Below, in pieces: positions 34,056-44,241 of a DNA stretch of 64,000 nt. The notes under the pieces are model-generated. The model searched no databases, was not told where the DNA came from, and saw only the letters and a list, made by a program, of their open reading frames with translations. The position numbers were made by a program, and so were the translations under genes. The first letter of the stretch is position 1. Every line of letters begins with the position of its first letter. The stretch covers positions 1 through 64,000 of the forward strand of contig JBNLBF010000009.1 in NCBI GenBank assembly GCA_050302475.1, written 5' to 3'. The DNA comes from NORP23 sp050302475. GTDB lineage: Bacteria > Pseudomonadota > Alphaproteobacteria > Rhodobacterales > Rhodobacteraceae.

Positions 34056-34763
34056 GTGAGCGTTCCCCGACATGTTGCCATTGTGATGGACGGGAACGGC
34101 CGCTGGGCCACCCGTCGTGGTCTGCCGAGGTTGGCGGGACACAAAGCAGGTGCGGAACGGGTACGCGAAATCGTGGAGAATTCGCCGAAACTGGGTGTTG
34201 AGTATCTGACGCTGTTTGCCTTCTCGACCGAGAACTGGATGCGATCGCGTGCCGAGGTGAACGGCCTGATGATGTTGTTCAAACATTACATGAAATCCGA
34301 AGCGGCGACACTGGTCGATAAAGGCGTGCGCGTGCGTTTCATAGGAGAACGCTCCCGTCTCGAACCTGCTATCCAGCGTCAGATGGCGGGGCTCGAGGCG
34401 CAAACCGCAGCCAATGACAAGTTGCACCTGACGCTCGCGCTAAATTACGGCGGACGAGACGAGATAACCCGCGCAACACAGCGGATTTCTGCGAAAGTGG
34501 CTGCAGGCGACATGTCGGTCGACGAAATTACCTGTGATGTTGTGAATGCCCATCTGGATACAGCGGGTCTGCCTGACCCTGACTTGATTATACGTACCTC
34601 TGGTGAGCTACGTCTCTCAGGGTTTTTGCCCTGGCAGTCGGCATATGCGGAATATGTATTCCCGGAAACGCTCTGGCCGGATTTCTCGGTTGAAGAATAT
34701 CGCGGGATTGTCGAAGGCTTCGGAACCCGCGAACGCAGGTTTGGCAAGGTGGCGGGTGTCTGA
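34056..34763 (+). CDS. uppS: Undecaprenyl diphosphate synthase (isoprenyl transferase)
   Basis: Builds the C55 lipid carrier for peptidoglycan and other surface polymers. The 235-residue product has the catalytic MDGNGRWATRRGLPRLAGHKAG block at the N-terminus, the FAFSTENW motif and the C-terminal RTSGELRLSGFLPWQSAYAE. The start is GTG, 3 nt after the frr stop. cdsA begins immediately after its stop. Confidence 0.97.
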   Translation: MSVPRHVAIVMDGNGRWATRRGLPRLAGHKAGAERVREIVENSPKLGVEYLTLFAFSTENWMRSRAEVNGLMMLFKHYMKSEAATLVDKGVRVRFIGERSRLEPAIQRQMAGLEAQTAANDKLHLTLALNYGGRDEITRATQRISAKVAAGDMSVDEITCDVVNAHLDTAGLPDPDLIIRTSGELRLSGFLPWQSAYAEYVFPETLWPDFSVEEYRGIVEGFGTRERRFGKVAGV

Positions 34764-35531
34764 ATGTTTTCTGACCTGAGCACTCGCATTATCTCGGCTG
34801 TTGCGCTGCTGGCAATTGCGGGTATTGCCTTCTGGATGGGCGGGATGTGGGTCATTGGTCTGCTGATCATCATGACCAGCCTCATGTGTATAGAATATGC
34901 AAAAATGTTACCCTTCGCTCCTGGCGAGTGGCGCCCGCTGCTAATTATGGTGATCGTCAGCATTTCGGCAATCCTCGCGACACTTATGCTTGGTTGGAAG
35001 ATCGGCATATTGCTCCTGATCATGGGGGCCATCGGTCTCTATCGCGAGGATCGCGTGCTTTGGGCCTGGGCGGGGCTAGGGCTCCTTTATATCGGTGGGG
35101 CTGCGGTAGCACTGACGATAATTTATCTTGGCGCTAACGGATTGTTGAATGTCTTTTGGCTGGTGCTCGTGGTCATTCTGTCCGATGTCGGGGGGTATTT
35201 TGTCGGGCGCTATATCGGCGGACCGAAATTGTGGCCCCGGCTCAGCCCTAAAAAGACATGGTCGGGTACGCTGGGCGGTTGGGGCCTGTCGGCGATTGCC
35301 GGGATTGTCATCGGCCTGATCACCCCACTGTCGGTTCTGTTTACAATGCTCGTTTGCCTGATCCTAACGGTAGCGGCTCAGGGCGGCGATCTGTTGGAGA
35401 GCTTCGTTAAACGTCGCATGGGCGTAAAGGATTCCGGGAAAACTATCCCCGGCCATGGCGGTCTTCTGGACCGGTTTGACGGTCTGTTGGGGGCATCTAT
35501 CGTGTTCGCCTTTTTGCCCGGGCTATATTGA
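34764..35531 (+). CDS. cdsA: Phosphatidate cytidylyltransferase
   Basis: Makes CDP-diacylglycerol, the branch point of phospholipid synthesis. The 255-residue membrane protein has about seven hydrophobic segments, SDVGGYFVGRYIGG, SPKKTWSG and the signature KRRMGVKDSGKTIPGHGGLLDRFDG. It starts directly after the uppS stop and overlaps dxr by one base. Confidence 0.96.
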   Translation: MFSDLSTRIISAVALLAIAGIAFWMGGMWVIGLLIIMTSLMCIEYAKMLPFAPGEWRPLLIMVIVSISAILATLMLGWKIGILLLIMGAIGLYREDRVLWAWAGLGLLYIGGAAVALTIIYLGANGLLNVFWLVLVVILSDVGGYFVGRYIGGPKLWPRLSPKKTWSGTLGGWGLSAIAGIVIGLITPLSVLFTMLVCLILTVAAQGGDLLESFVKRRMGVKDSGKTIPGHGGLLDRFDGLLGASIVFAFLPGLY

Positions 35532-36697
35532 TGCGGTCTGTCAGTATTTTCGGCAGTACCGGGTCAATCGGACAGAATGCCGTTGCTTTACTGAAATTCG
35601 CAGGACTTGAGCATTATCAGGTGGAGGTGTTGACCGGCGCGGGCAATGTTGCCTTGCTGGCCGAACAGGCGCGCCTGTTAAATGCCCGGCATGTCGTTAC
35701 GTCTGATCCTTTCCGATATAAGGACTTGGTTGATGCGATGGCGGGCACAGAATGCCACGTTTCCGCCGGACCCGATGCGTTGGTCGAGGCGGCTGCACAC
35801 GAAGTGGATTGGGCCTTGTCAGCCATCGTCGGAGCGGCGGCGCTTCCATCGACCCTGGCGTTGGCAACCCATGCACGGACATTGGCGCTGGCGAACAAAG
35901 AAAGCCTCGTTTGTGCAGGGGATTTGTTGCACCAGGCTTGCGAACGATCAGGATGTATCCTGATCCCGGTTGATAGCGAGCATAGCGCGATTTTCCAGTC
36001 GCTTCGCGGCGAAAATCCCGCGGATATTGGCCGTTTGATCCTGACCTCTTCAGGCGGTCCGTTTAGGGGATGGTCGGCAGAAGACATGTGGGATGTGACG
36101 CCTGAGCAGGCCTGTAAACATCCGAATTTCGACATGGGGCAGAAAATCACAATCGATTCCGCCAACATGTTCAACAAGGCACTGGAGATTATCGAGGCAC
36201 ACCACCTGTTCCATGTCCCCGGTGATCAGATCGCAGTGCTGGTTCATCCGCAGCAGATCATCCATTCAATGGTGGAATACCGTGACAATGCGATGATCGC
36301 CCAGCTTGGTGTGCCGGACATGAAGGGCGCGATTGGCTTTGCCCTCAATTACCCCGACCGTCAGCCGCTGCCCGTGGATCGTTGGGATATCCGCAAAGTC
36401 TCGCAACTGGATTTCGAGGAACCTGATCCAATAGCCTTTCCAGCTTTGCGCCTCGCACACGAAGCAATAAAGGCGGGTGGCGACAGCGGTACGGTCCTCA
36501 ATGCGGCCAAGGAAATTGGCCAAACCCGTTTCCTCGCCGGAGAGCTGAAATTTCCCGAAATTGCCAATCTGGTTGAAAACACCCTCGAAAAATTCCATGC
36601 TGCGCCTATATCCGAGGGTGGGGCGTCGGATCTGCAGGCGGTGCTGAATGCTGATGCATGGGCACGGGCTGCAGCAATCGACTGGGAAACCGCCTGA
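35531..36697 (+). CDS. dxr: 1-deoxy-D-xylulose 5-phosphate reductoisomerase
   Basis: Second step of the MEP isoprenoid pathway, forming 2-C-methyl-D-erythritol 4-phosphate with NADPH. The 388-residue product has the NADPH loop GSTGSIGQ, ALANKESLV, VDSEHSAIFQ (metal ligands Asp and Glu) and TSSGGPF. I choose the ATG at 35531 (TGATG overlap with cdsA), giving MRSVSIFG. It supplies precursors for the neighbouring uppS product. Confidence 0.97.
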   Translation: MRSVSIFGSTGSIGQNAVALLKFAGLEHYQVEVLTGAGNVALLAEQARLLNARHVVTSDPFRYKDLVDAMAGTECHVSAGPDALVEAAAHEVDWALSAIVGAAALPSTLALATHARTLALANKESLVCAGDLLHQACERSGCILIPVDSEHSAIFQSLRGENPADIGRLILTSSGGPFRGWSAEDMWDVTPEQACKHPNFDMGQKITIDSANMFNKALEIIEAHHLFHVPGDQIAVLVHPQQIIHSMVEYRDNAMIAQLGVPDMKGAIGFALNYPDRQPLPVDRWDIRKVSQLDFEEPDPIAFPALRLAHEAIKAGGDSGTVLNAAKEIGQTRFLAGELKFPEIANLVENTLEKFHAAPISEGGASDLQAVLNADAWARAAAIDWETA

Positions 36698-36715
36698 GGA
36701 AAGGGAAGGCGCATA

Positions 36716-38053
36716 ATGGATTTCGTTGCGGAGATTCCCGTATTTGGTGGTTTTCTGTCCACCATGGTCTATTTCATTATCGTTCTTGGGGTAGTCGTAT
36801 TCATTCATGAATACGGGCATTATATTGTTGGGCGCTGGTGCGGGATCAAGGCCGATGTGTTCTCGATGGGGATGGGACCGGTCATTTGGTCGCGCGAGGA
36901 TAAGCGCGGCACCAAATGGCAAGTCGCGGCGATTCCTATTGGGGGATATGTCAAGTTTCTGGGTGACCGGAATGCGGCAAGTGGAAGTGACGACGAAGCT
37001 GTCGCAGAGATGAGCGCCGAAGATCAGGCCCAGACATTCACCAAAGCGTCTGTTCTGTCGCGGGCATTGACGGTGCTTGCAGGACCCATGTTTAACTTCA
37101 TGCTTTCGATAGCGCTTTTTGCCGGTCTGATCATGTGGCAAGGCGTTGGAAAGACCGTTCCCACCGTGGGCGAATTGCTGGAACTGCCCTATGAGGGGCA
37201 GGAATTGCAGATCGGCGATGAGATCCTTGCGATCAATGGTCAAGAGGTCACAAGCTTTGGCGAGATTTATTCGATAGCGGCAGAAATGGAGCAGGCTGGC
37301 GATGTCACCCTGCGCGTGCGTCGCAATGGCGAAGAGATGACAGTTTCCTCGCCCTATCTTTTGCCGCCAGCAGTCTATTCCGCTGACCCGTTAACTCCGG
37401 CAAGCGAAGCGGGATTGCAGCAGGGAGATGTCATATTAGAAGCTGATGGTGTTGCGCTGATTACGTTTGGGGATTTGCGCGATATTATTGAAAATTCGAA
37501 CGAGGCTGAGGTGATGCTGACCGTCTGGCGTGGCGGCGAAATACTTGAGCTGCCAATTCAGCCGAAGAAGCGGGAGTATCCTGACGGACAGGGTGGATTC
37601 GAAGAACGCGTGATGATCGGCGTCAGTGGATCAGGTGTGATTTTACCGGCGATGGAAACGCCCGGGCCAATCCAGGCGTTGAAACTGGGTGTTACCCGGG
37701 TTGGCGACGTGATTGATATGTCGCTGAACGGGTTGAAGCATATTATCCTTGGCAACCTCAGTCCCAAGAATTTGCAGGGGCCTGTTGGCATTGCGCAAAT
37801 GTCAAAAGCCACGGCAAATCATGGGGTTATCACGTTTCTTTCATTCATAGCCGTCGTGTCGGTCGGGATTGGAATGCTCAATCTCTTCCCCATTCCGATG
37901 CTGGATGGCGGGCATCTGATTTTCTATCTGATAGAAGCTGTGCGCGGACAACCGCTGGGCGCAAAAACAATTAATATCGCGATCTCAATTGGTCTCGCCA
38001 TGGTACTGTTATTAATGGTATTTGTCACGTATAACGACTTACTGAGACTCTAA
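36716..38053 (+). CDS. rseP: RIP metalloprotease RseP
   Basis: Site-2 intramembrane zinc protease that cleaves anti-sigma factors in envelope stress signalling. The 445-residue product has HEYGH (His31, Glu32, His35) in the first membrane segment, two PDZ-like regions (about 130-290), and the third metal ligand in NLFPIPMLDGGHL. Length is normal. GGAAGG precedes the ATG. Its place before bamA is conserved across Proteobacteria. Confidence 0.96.
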   Translation: MDFVAEIPVFGGFLSTMVYFIIVLGVVVFIHEYGHYIVGRWCGIKADVFSMGMGPVIWSREDKRGTKWQVAAIPIGGYVKFLGDRNAASGSDDEAVAEMSAEDQAQTFTKASVLSRALTVLAGPMFNFMLSIALFAGLIMWQGVGKTVPTVGELLELPYEGQELQIGDEILAINGQEVTSFGEIYSIAAEMEQAGDVTLRVRRNGEEMTVSSPYLLPPAVYSADPLTPASEAGLQQGDVILEADGVALITFGDLRDIIENSNEAEVMLTVWRGGEILELPIQPKKREYPDGQGGFEERVMIGVSGSGVILPAMETPGPIQALKLGVTRVGDVIDMSLNGLKHIILGNLSPKNLQGPVGIAQMSKATANHGVITFLSFIAVVSVGIGMLNLFPIPMLDGGHLIFYLIEAVRGQPLGAKTINIAISIGLAMVLLLMVFVTYNDLLRL

Positions 38054-38113
38054 GGTCTTAGTGTATTCTTTTGTTGCCCTTTGGGGGGGCGGCGTGACAA
38101 TAGGCGAATAATA

Positions 38114-40438
38114 ATGAAATCTGCTCTGCTCGAAAGACGCTCTGTAAAAGCCTGTATTGCAAGTGTTTTTCTTTCTGCTTCTTTGGTGGTCCCGCTCGGT
38201 GTTGCAACTTTTGCGCCCGTTGCAGCCCACGCTACAGTCATTACCAACATCTCCGTCGTGGGGAATCAGCTGATTCCAACAGAGACGATTCGGGACTTTG
38301 CGGGTATCAATTTCGGCGAGGATTATTCCCCCGACGAGATCAACGCAATTTTCCGTCGCCTGTCAGACAGCGGAATTTTCGAGACCGTCGAGCTCAGGGT
38401 TTCCGGGAATACGTTGGTAGTCTCGGTAGTTGAAAATCCGACGATCAATATCGTTGCATTTGAAGGCAACTCGAAGGTCAAAGACGAGCAGCTGGCCTCA
38501 ATTGTGGACAGTGTTTCAAGTCGCCCGTTTAACAGACTGACGGCTGAAGCGGACGCAGCCCGAATTGCAACGCTTTATAATCAGCAGGGCCGGATCGGTG
38601 CCACCGTCGAACCTGTTATCATTCCGGTCGATGACGGACGTGTAAATCTGGTGTTCCAGGTACGCGAAAGCCGCGTTGCCGGGGTCGACAGCATTAACTT
38701 CATCGGTAACACCGCATTTTCGGATGGCCGGTTGCGTCGTGCCCTAGAAACGGACGAGGAAACATTCCTGTCCTTCCTGCTGGGACGCGATACGATTGAT
38801 CCCGCTAAGATCGCAGCGGATCGGGCGCGTTTGACGGACCTCTATACCAATCGCGGCTATGTGGATTTCCAGATATTGTCGGCAACACCGGAACTGTCCG
38901 CAGACCGCGAGTCATATTACCTGACCTACAGTGTTTACGAAGGCTTCAAATATGATTTTGGGCAGGCAACTGTCAGATCCTCCATCACTGGCGTAGATGC
39001 GGCACAATTTGAACGCTATGTCGATATTCGCCAGGGTCGGGTTTATAGCGCCGACGATGTTCGCGACATTGTGGAAGAGATCGAATCCGAGGCCACCGAT
39101 CGTGGGTATCCGTTCCTGCGGGTGGTCCCGAATCTTATTCGTGATAACGCCAATCGTGTCGTTGATATCGAATTCGAACTGATAAACGCCCGCCCTGTCT
39201 ATGTGGAACGCATTGATATCAGCGGCAATACAGGAACCCGCGAACGGGTGATCCGTCGGCAATTCGAATTTGTCGAAGGGGATCCGTTTAACCAACGCAA
39301 ACTGGCGGAAGCCGCCGATGATTTGCGGGCTCTGGGCATATTCGACAATGTTTCGGTGACGGTGCGTGAGGGCTCCAGCCCGGACAAAGCCATTGTTGAT
39401 GTGGATGTTGTTGATGGGGCAACCGGGTCGGTTGGTTTCGCGCTTGGCTATTCTTCTGACGGCGGCTTCAGTGGCTCCATCAGTTTTAGCGAGCGCAACT
39501 TCCTTGGCCGCGGTCAATCTTTCAAACTGGAACTCTCCGTCGCGGAGAAATCCAATATCTTCAGCTTCAGCTTCAATGAGCCATACCTGTTTGGACGCGA
39601 TGTCAGTGCAGGCGTAAATCTGTATTACCGGGATGTTGATCGCGGAGAGGAATCTTCCTACCAGACAACAAATATCGGTTTTGAACCTTCGCTAGGTTTC
39701 AAACTGGCGGAAGACACCAATCTTGTGTTGCGCTATCGGATCAGCTCGGACGAGATCCGGGATGTTTCGGCAACCGCTTCACCCGTGATTTCTGATGATA
39801 TTGGCACGGCGATTACGTCATCTCTTTCTGCGACGCTTTCCTATAACAAGACCAATTCCAGTTTCGAACCCACCGGCGGCTATCAACTGTCGTTAACGGG
39901 TGAGTATGCCGGATTGGGTGGCGATATAAATTTCACCAAAGCCAGCGCGCGCGGAAAAATTTATACGTCATTCTTTGACGATGATTTGATCCTGTCGGCT
40001 GAAATTGAAGCCGGCGCAATTCTGTCCAGCGATAGCCCAACACGCGTAACAGATCGGTTTTTCCTGGGCGGCCAGACACTTCGTGGTTTCGCACCTGCCG
40101 GTATCGGTCCGCGCGATCTGACAACAGCCAACGAGGATGCCCTTGGCGGCAACTACTATGGCGTCGTTCGCCTGGAGGGCAGCTTCCCGATCGGGTTCCC
40201 CGATGATTACGGAATCTTCGGGGGGGTATTCATCGACGCCGGTGCTGTATGGGAACTGGATGACACACCGAACACGGCAGTGGTTGACGATGGAGCCTAT
40301 ATCCGGAGTTCAGCCGGGGTATCGTTGTTCTGGTCGACGCCTGTTGGTCCGCTGGAATTCAGCTATGCCTTCCCGATTGAGTATCAGGATTACGACGTAT
40401 TGCAGGAATTCAGCGTCTCCATCGGGACGCGCTTCTGA
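38114..40438 (+). CDS. bamA: Outer membrane protein assembly factor BamA
   Basis: Central beta-barrel of the machinery that folds proteins into the outer membrane. The 774-residue product has a signal peptide (about 1-38, ending AAHA), five POTRA domains (for example ISVVGNQLIPTETIRDF and INFIGNTAFSDGRLRRAL) and a C-terminal barrel ending in phenylalanine (VSIGTRF). The ATG at 38114 is preferred because the signal peptide then starts MKSALLERR; the open frame upstream is non-coding. Confidence 0.96.
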   Translation: MKSALLERRSVKACIASVFLSASLVVPLGVATFAPVAAHATVITNISVVGNQLIPTETIRDFAGINFGEDYSPDEINAIFRRLSDSGIFETVELRVSGNTLVVSVVENPTINIVAFEGNSKVKDEQLASIVDSVSSRPFNRLTAEADAARIATLYNQQGRIGATVEPVIIPVDDGRVNLVFQVRESRVAGVDSINFIGNTAFSDGRLRRALETDEETFLSFLLGRDTIDPAKIAADRARLTDLYTNRGYVDFQILSATPELSADRESYYLTYSVYEGFKYDFGQATVRSSITGVDAAQFERYVDIRQGRVYSADDVRDIVEEIESEATDRGYPFLRVVPNLIRDNANRVVDIEFELINARPVYVERIDISGNTGTRERVIRRQFEFVEGDPFNQRKLAEAADDLRALGIFDNVSVTVREGSSPDKAIVDVDVVDGATGSVGFALGYSSDGGFSGSISFSERNFLGRGQSFKLELSVAEKSNIFSFSFNEPYLFGRDVSAGVNLYYRDVDRGEESSYQTTNIGFEPSLGFKLAEDTNLVLRYRISSDEIRDVSATASPVISDDIGTAITSSLSATLSYNKTNSSFEPTGGYQLSLTGEYAGLGGDINFTKASARGKIYTSFFDDDLILSAEIEAGAILSSDSPTRVTDRFFLGGQTLRGFAPAGIGPRDLTTANEDALGGNYYGVVRLEGSFPIGFPDDYGIFGGVFIDAGAVWELDDTPNTAVVDDGAYIRSSAGVSLFWSTPVGPLEFSYAFPIEYQDYDVLQEFSVSIGTRF

Positions 40439-40449
40439 CGGGGGCAAAT

Positions 40450-41028
40450 GTGACCGCACCGTTTCGTTTACTCAGCCCGATCCTGGTGCTGTTGGCGGTG
40501 CTTTGCCTGCCGCTCTCAGCCTTGGCGCAAGGAAATTTTCCGACGGTATTTCCGCGCTCCATCCTGCTGCTTGATCCAGATCGGTTGTTGCGGGATTCTG
40601 ACATCGGTGCCGCGATGCTGGCCGCGTTCGACGAAAAGCGAGCCGCTCGTATTGCAGAAAATGAACTGATCGCAACCCAGCTGGAAAACGAAGAATCCCA
40701 GCTCACGGACCTGCGACCAACCATCGACCCGGAAGACTTTCGCCAAAAAGCACGAGACTTCGACGAAAAGGTTCAGCGTATTCGCGAAGAACAGATCGCC
40801 AAGGATGTAGAGCTTCAGCGCGAGGCAGATCAGATTCCCACACGTTTTGTCGAAATCTCTGCCCCGTTTCTCAGCGAATTGATGGAAAAATATCAATCTG
40901 GCGCGATCGTCGATATTCGGACTGTATTGTTATACAATCGAAATTTCGATGTGACCGACGAGGCGATAGAACTACTGAACCGGATCTACGCAGAAAATCC
41001 GGACATATTGACCGAAGAGGAGCAGTAA
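40450..41028 (+). CDS. skp: OmpH/Skp family periplasmic chaperone
   Basis: Holds unfolded outer-membrane proteins in the periplasm on the way to BamA. The 192-residue product has a signal peptide (ending LPLSALAQG), then a strand and a long charged coiled-coil helix pair (about 55-130, rich in E, K, Q and R) typical of Skp. The start is GTG, 12 nt after bamA with GGGGGC upstream. fabZ starts directly after its stop. Confidence 0.88.
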   Translation: MTAPFRLLSPILVLLAVLCLPLSALAQGNFPTVFPRSILLLDPDRLLRDSDIGAAMLAAFDEKRAARIAENELIATQLENEESQLTDLRPTIDPEDFRQKARDFDEKVQRIREEQIAKDVELQREADQIPTRFVEISAPFLSELMEKYQSGAIVDIRTVLLYNRNFDVTDEAIELLNRIYAENPDILTEEEQ

Positions 41029-41490
41029 ATGTCTGAAGAATTGCTGAGCGCCGATCTGGCAGAAATCAAGCGGTCTATTCCGCACAGATACCCATTCCTG
41101 TTGATCGACAAAGTGCGTGACATTAAAACCAATGAAAGCGCCGTCGGGATCAAGAATGTGACCGCTAATGAACCCCATTTTAACGGACATTTTCCTCAGC
41201 AGCCGGTGATGCCCGGCGTGCTGATCGTCGAAGCGATGGCGCAGACGGCGGCGATTTTGGTGACCAAGACGCTGGATCTGATCGACAAAGGAATGATGGT
41301 CTATTTCATGACCATTGACGCCACGAAATTTCGACAGGTCGTCGCCCCGGGTGACGTTCTGGAACTACATGTCAAAGTGCTGCGGGGGCGTGGCAAAGTC
41401 TGGAAATTTGCAGGCGAGGGCGTCGTTGATGGCAAAGTTGTTGCCGAGGCAGAGTTTTCAGCCATGATCGCCCCGCCGGTTGAAGAATGA
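41029..41490 (+). CDS. fabZ: 3-hydroxyacyl-[acyl-carrier-protein] dehydratase FabZ
   Basis: Removes water from 3-hydroxyacyl-ACP in fatty acid synthesis, competing with LpxA for the 3-hydroxymyristoyl-type substrate. The 153-residue hot-dog-fold product has the catalytic pair His54 (HFNGHFP) and Glu68 (LIVEAMAQ). The stop overlaps the lpxA start (ATGA). Confidence 0.96.
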   Translation: MSEELLSADLAEIKRSIPHRYPFLLIDKVRDIKTNESAVGIKNVTANEPHFNGHFPQQPVMPGVLIVEAMAQTAAILVTKTLDLIDKGMMVYFMTIDATKFRQVVAPGDVLELHVKVLRGRGKVWKFAGEGVVDGKVVAEAEFSAMIAPPVEE

Positions 41491-42269
41491 TCCACCCGTC
41501 CTCTGTCATTGAAGAGGGGGCTAAGATTGGCACAAACGTGCGCGTCGGCCCCTTTTGTCACATCGGTCCAAACGTGATTTTGCACGACGATGTTGAGTTG
41601 AAAAGCCATGTTGTGGTTGCAGGACACACGGAAATCGGAGCGGGCACACGGATCTGGCCGTTCGCTTCGGTCGGACATCAACCGCAGGATTTGAAATATG
41701 CCGGCGAGGAAACCCGCCTGGAAATAGGCGAACGCTGTATGATCCGCGAGAGCGTCTCGATCAATCCGGGCACCGAAGGCGGCGGAGGTGTGACCCGTAT
41801 CGGCGACGAGTGTCTGATGATGCTGGGCAGTCATGTCGGGCATGACTGTCGGGTTGGGAACCGCGTAATTATGGCCAACAATGTTGCCTTGGCTGGTCAC
41901 GTGGTGATCGAGGATGATGTGGTCATCGGCGGGCTGTCCGGCATCCACCAATTCTGTAAAATCGGGCATGGCGCGATGATCGGCGCCGTCTGTATGGTTA
42001 CCGCGGATGTCATCCCTTTCGGGACTGTCATGGGAGAGCGGGCGGACCTGTCCGGCCTGAACCTTGTCGGCCTGAAACGCCGTGGTGTCGACAAGGCCAC
42101 AATCAACGGACTGCGCGCTGCATTTGGTGTATTGTTCAGCGATGGCGGGACGCTGCAGGACCGGATCGCCATCGTGAAAGAGGATTTTGCAGGTAACCCT
42201 TTGGTCACCGAGGTTACAGATTTTCTGGAAAGCGAATCCTCGCGCAAATTCCTGACGCCGAAATCATGA
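41487..42269 (+). CDS. lpxA: Acyl-[ACP]--UDP-N-acetylglucosamine O-acyltransferase
   Basis: First step of lipid A synthesis. The 260-residue product is a left-handed beta helix with hexapeptide repeats (IEEGAKIGTNVRVGPFCHIG), the catalytic histidine in VGHDCRVGN/LAGHVVIED, and the C-terminal helical domain after LNLVGLKRRG. It overlaps fabZ and lpxI by ATGA. Confidence 0.96.
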   Translation: MIHPSSVIEEGAKIGTNVRVGPFCHIGPNVILHDDVELKSHVVVAGHTEIGAGTRIWPFASVGHQPQDLKYAGEETRLEIGERCMIRESVSINPGTEGGGGVTRIGDECLMMLGSHVGHDCRVGNRVIMANNVALAGHVVIEDDVVIGGLSGIHQFCKIGHGAMIGAVCMVTADVIPFGTVMGERADLSGLNLVGLKRRGVDKATINGLRAAFGVLFSDGGTLQDRIAIVKEDFAGNPLVTEVTDFLESESSRKFLTPKS

Positions 42270-43075
42270 CCGAGCTGGCAATTGTTTCGGGCTCCGGTGA
42301 CCTGCCTCGCATTCTGGCCGAAACGATGGCGGACAGTGGTGAACCGTATCACGTAGTGACCCTCGCCAATGTGCCGATTGACTGGGTGGGGAAACATCCC
42401 TCGATTTCCGGACAAGTCGAGAAAATTGGCGGGTTGATTGACGATTTACGTGCTGCCGGATGTGACGCGGTTGTATTCGCCGGTGCGATGACCCGACCAC
42501 AGATTGATCCCACGGCACTTGATCCGTTGGGGGCACAACTGATCCAGAAAGTGTTGGGAGACAGCAACAAAACGGACGATCAGACTTTCCGTATCATTAT
42601 CGAGCTGTTCGAAACCGAAGGGTTCACAGTGAAAGGCTGCACTGATTTGCTGCCTGACCTGTTGATCCCCGAAGGACCGCTAACAGCCCGAGGACCTGAC
42701 GATCTGGAACGCCATGATGCGACATTTGCGCGAAATATCGTGACAACCCTTGGCCCGCTTGATGTTGGACAGGGCGCCGTGGTCGCCGGTGGGCTTTGCC
42801 TTGGGATCGAAACCATTCAGGGCACTGACGCCATGCTGGGTTTTGTTGCGCAGACTCGCACTGGCCGTGGTGGGGTTTTGGTCAAAGCGCCGAAACCCAG
42901 TCAGGATCTGAGGATCGATATGCCGGTTATCGGAATCGATACCGTTCAACATGCGGTAACCGCCGGGCTTGGCGGGATCTGTGTTCAGGCCGAAAAGGTT
43001 ATTGTCCTTGATAAAGCCGCTGTGGCAGCAGCTGCGGATGAGGTGGGCCTCGCAATATGGGCGGAAAGCTGGTGA
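42266..43075 (+). CDS. lpxI: UDP-2,3-diacylglucosamine diphosphatase LpxI
   Basis: Hydrolyses UDP-2,3-diacylglucosamine to lipid X; it is the alphaproteobacterial replacement for LpxH. The 269-residue product has GSGDLPRILAE at the N-terminus, FAGAMTRPQ, DQTFRIIIELFE and KAPKPSQDLRIDMPVIGIDTV, typical of the former DUF1009 family. It lies between lpxA and lpxB with overlapping junctions, as expected for the pathway order. Confidence 0.93.
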   Translation: MTELAIVSGSGDLPRILAETMADSGEPYHVVTLANVPIDWVGKHPSISGQVEKIGGLIDDLRAAGCDAVVFAGAMTRPQIDPTALDPLGAQLIQKVLGDSNKTDDQTFRIIIELFETEGFTVKGCTDLLPDLLIPEGPLTARGPDDLERHDATFARNIVTTLGPLDVGQGAVVAGGLCLGIETIQGTDAMLGFVAQTRTGRGGVLVKAPKPSQDLRIDMPVIGIDTVQHAVTAGLGGICVQAEKVIVLDKAAVAAAADEVGLAIWAESW

Positions 43076-44241
43076 CAGAGCGTTTTTTCCTGATTGCCGG
43101 CGAACTGTCGGGTGACGCTTTGGGGGCGGCCTTGATGGACGGGCTTGCCGCGGAAACAGACGCGAGTTTTATCGGCGTCGGCGGTCCGTTAATGACAGCA
43201 CGTGGCCTTACCAGTCAGTTCCCGATGGAAGAACTGTCCGTGATGGGTATCGTCGAGATATTACCCAAACTTTTCAGGTTGCTACGGAGGGTTCGCGAAA
43301 CGGCCGAGGCTGTTCTAGCATCTGATGCAAAGGCACTTGTTATGATCGACAGCCCTGATTTCTGCCTCCGAGTCGCGAAAGCGGTGAAGGCAGTGCGGCC
43401 GGATTTCCCGGTCATTCATTATGTTGCACCTTCTGTCTGGGCCTGGCGACCGGAACGGGCACAGAAAATGGCGCAATATGTCGACCATGTCTTGGCGCTG
43501 TTGCCGTTTGAGCCTCCCTATATGCAGGAAGCCGGGATGAGCTGCGATTTTGTCGGGCATCCCGTTGTCGCCCAACCCCTGCCAACCCCCGATGATGTCC
43601 GCGCCTTTCGCGAGGAATTCGACATTCATGACCGCCAGAAACTGCTGGTTGTGTTACCCGGCTCCCGGTCCGGAGAGGTCACGCGCCTGTCCCCGATCTT
43701 TCGCGAGGTTGCGGATCGTTTGCGCGATCATATCCCGAACCTTGCGGTTGTCGTGCCAGCGGTACACACGCAGGTTGCGGCACTGGAACAGGCGTTTGAA
43801 GGGGCAAATTATACCATCATTGACCCGCGCGACTATCCCGCTGACGAGGCTGATCTTCACAAACGCGCAGCATTTCTGGCGGCCGATGTCGCTCTAGCGG
43901 CATCCGGGACCGTGTCACTGGAGTTGGCGGCAGCGGAGACTCCGATGGTGATCGGTTACAAAATGAACTGGCTGACCACGCAGATAATCAAGCGTAAGGT
44001 GAAACTGGAAACCGTGACGCTGGTCAATCTGGTGACAAATACGCTAACTGTCCCTGAATTTCTGCTGGAAGATTGTACCGCCGACAATATCTATCCCGAA
44101 TTACATCGATTATTGACGGTCCCGGGGGCGGAAGACGAGCAGCTGCAAGCTGAAGCTGACACAATGCGTTTGTTGGGGCAGGGCGACGCAGCACCAGGAT
44201 TGCGTGCAGCAAAATCCGTGTTGAATTTTCTTAGCAGGTAA
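43072..44241 (+). CDS. lpxB: Lipid-A-disaccharide synthase
   Basis: Joins lipid X to UDP-2,3-diacylglucosamine to form the lipid A disaccharide. The 389-residue product has LIAGELSGDALGAALM, MIDSPDFCLRVAKAVK, HYVAPSVWAWRPERA and the GT-B nucleotide-binding region ALAASGTVSLELAAAETPMVIGYK. I choose the GTG at 43072 in a GTGA overlap with the lpxI stop; an ATG at 43057 would add five residues. Its 3' end overlaps the convergent ybaK-like gene by 11 bp. Confidence 0.95.
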   Translation: MTERFFLIAGELSGDALGAALMDGLAAETDASFIGVGGPLMTARGLTSQFPMEELSVMGIVEILPKLFRLLRRVRETAEAVLASDAKALVMIDSPDFCLRVAKAVKAVRPDFPVIHYVAPSVWAWRPERAQKMAQYVDHVLALLPFEPPYMQEAGMSCDFVGHPVVAQPLPTPDDVRAFREEFDIHDRQKLLVVLPGSRSGEVTRLSPIFREVADRLRDHIPNLAVVVPAVHTQVAALEQAFEGANYTIIDPRDYPADEADLHKRAAFLAADVALAASGTVSLELAAAETPMVIGYKMNWLTTQIIKRKVKLETVTLVNLVTNTLTVPEFLLEDCTADNIYPELHRLLTVPGAEDEQLQAEADTMRLLGQGDAAPGLRAAKSVLNFLSR